Part shown: piece after piece, positions 5,101 through 5,943 of the stretch | How positions within the stretch are numbered: position 1 is the first letter of the stretch | Layout: each line of letters opens with the position of its first letter | Assembly: GCA_019264505.1 (NCBI GenBank) | Contig: JAHUZY010000064.1 | Span: forward strand, 1-5,943 | Reading direction: 5' to 3' | Origin: Phenylobacterium sp. | GTDB taxonomy: Bacteria > Pseudomonadota > Alphaproteobacteria > Caulobacterales > Caulobacteraceae | Length of the DNA stretch: 5,943 bases | The notes under the pieces: generated by a model | Databases searched by the model: none | What the model was told of the DNA's origin: nothing | What the model saw: the letters and a program-made list of their open reading frames with translations, nothing else | Made by a program: the position numbers and the translations under genes

Positions 5101-5943
5101 TCAGCGCGCCGCTGTCGCGATCAGCCGCGCATAGAACTGCACCATTCGTTCCAGATTGGTGAGCGTCATGCGTTCATCAACCCCGTGGATCATGGCGGTC
5201 TCAGCCATGCTGAGCGTGATCGGCTGGAAGCGATAGGTGTCCTGCGCCACCTCGGCGAGGAAGCGGCTGTCGGTGCCGGCCGTCACCAGGCCGGGGGCTA
5301 CGGGGGCGCCGGTGACATCGGCGGCGAGCGCCGAAATCACCTTCCAGCCCTCTGAGTCGGTGGAGGAGACCGCCGAGGGCTCCTGCGGCGGGCGCGCCCA
5401 GGCGAAGGTCACCGGTAGGTCGCCGACGGCGGCCTTGGCCCGGTTCATGACATCTTCGGAGGTGTCGCCCGGGGCGATCCGGTAGTTGATCCAGGCCCGG
5501 GCGTCCCGCGGCAGGACATTCTCCTTCGGGCTGCCCTGCAGCATGGTCGGCGCAATGGTGGTGTGCAGCAAGGCCGCGCCCGCCGGGGTGGCGGCCATCT
5601 GGCGCACGATCAGCGGCTCGGTGGCCCAGGTGTTGGCCAGCGCCGCGCGCATGGGCAGGCCAGACTCCGCGCCCAGCACATGCAGCATGTCGGCCCCCGG
5701 TCCTTGCAGGCGCAGGGGGAAGGGGCGCTCGGTGATCTCGGTCACGGCGCGGGCCAGGGTCGAGACGCCGGTCTGGGGCGGCGGGGCCGAGGAATGTCCG
5801 CCCTCGGACGATGCCGTCACCACCAGGGTCGCATAGCCCTTCTCCGCCACCCCGATCAGGGCGGCCGGCCCGCCGGTCAGGGGATTGTCGGCCACCACCA
5901 GCAGGCCTTCGTCGAGGACGAACTGGGCCGAAAGCCCCCGGGA
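5101..5943 (-). CDS. M20 family metallopeptidase (PM20D1/carboxypeptidase S-like), N-terminus outside window
   Basis: The reading frame is open to the right edge, giving 280 visible residues; the true start lies beyond it. The fragment begins just before FVLDEG (visible residues 8-13), whose Asp is the expected zinc ligand after the missing His/Asp/Glu-Glu cluster. It continues with EGGHSSAPP (His50), the conserved His of the M20 dimerisation domain that completes the active site of the partner subunit. INYRIAPGD is typical of that domain. The C-terminal IHGVDERM supplies the last zinc ligand (His253), followed by a final helix (NLERMVQFYARLIA) that ends the catalytic domain. The family includes carboxypeptidase S and mammalian PM20D1, which cleave or form N-acyl or C-terminal amino-acid amide bonds; the substrate here is unknown. 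A signal peptide cannot be assessed. It is the first gene of the minus-strand cluster seen here, with a stem-loop after its stop. Confidence 0.92.
   Translation of the reverse strand, partial: SRGLSAQFVLDEGLLVVADNPLTGGPAALIGVAEKGYATLVVTASSEGGHSSAPPPQTGVSTLARAVTEITERPFPLRLQGPGADMLHVLGAESGLPMRAALANTWATEPLIVRQMAATPAGAALLHTTIAPTMLQGSPKENVLPRDARAWINYRIAPGDTSEDVMNRAKAAVGDLPVTFAWARPPQEPSAVSSTDSEGWKVISALAADVTGAPVAPGLVTAGTDSRFLAEVAQDTYRFQPITLSMAETAMIHGVDERMTLTNLERMVQFYARLIATAAR

Overview
The window looks like chromosomal DNA of a high-GC alphaproteobacterium, most likely from the Caulobacterales (Caulobacter or Phenylobacterium type). I base this on the strong G/C bias at third codon positions, the ClpP-like paralogue, the M20 and GH13 protein types, and a candidate leaderless gene start. 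The genus is inferred from general resemblance, not from a marker gene. I see no tRNA, rRNA, insertion sequence, CRISPR array, phage gene or composition break. The DNA is almost fully coding, with six protein genes, two of them cut by the window edges.

Layout from left to right: (1) An alpha/beta hydrolase on the minus strand, positions 1-613, with its C-terminus outside the window. (2) A 74-bp divergent intergenic region with an inverted repeat and a possible -10 element. (3) An uncharacterised 327-residue protein on the plus strand, 688-1671. It converges, with a gap of only 10 bp, on (4) the last gene of a minus-strand cluster. In transcription order that cluster is an M20 metallopeptidase (5943-5101, N-terminus outside the window), a ClpP-like serine protease subunit (5037-4432), a GH13 alpha-glucosidase (4430-2820) and a Rieske non-heme iron oxygenase (2782-1682). 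The ClpP-like stop and the glucosidase start are 1 nt apart. The glucosidase and oxygenase are separated by 37 nt holding a perfect 7-bp hairpin. The peptidase and ClpP-like gene are separated by 63 nt with a stem-loop just after the peptidase stop. ClpP-like and glucosidase are therefore very probably one transcription unit, and the oxygenase may be part of it.

The genes do not form an obvious single pathway: one protease subunit, one sugar hydrolase, one oxygenase, one peptidase, one esterase-type hydrolase and one unknown. The most interesting point is the ClpP-like protein. Its catalytic Ser and His are in place, but the position of the catalytic Asp is Asn, and its N-terminus carries a strongly acidic stretch. 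It is probably a specialised ClpP paralogue rather than the housekeeping peptidase. I did not find a coherent, previously undescribed multi-gene system.
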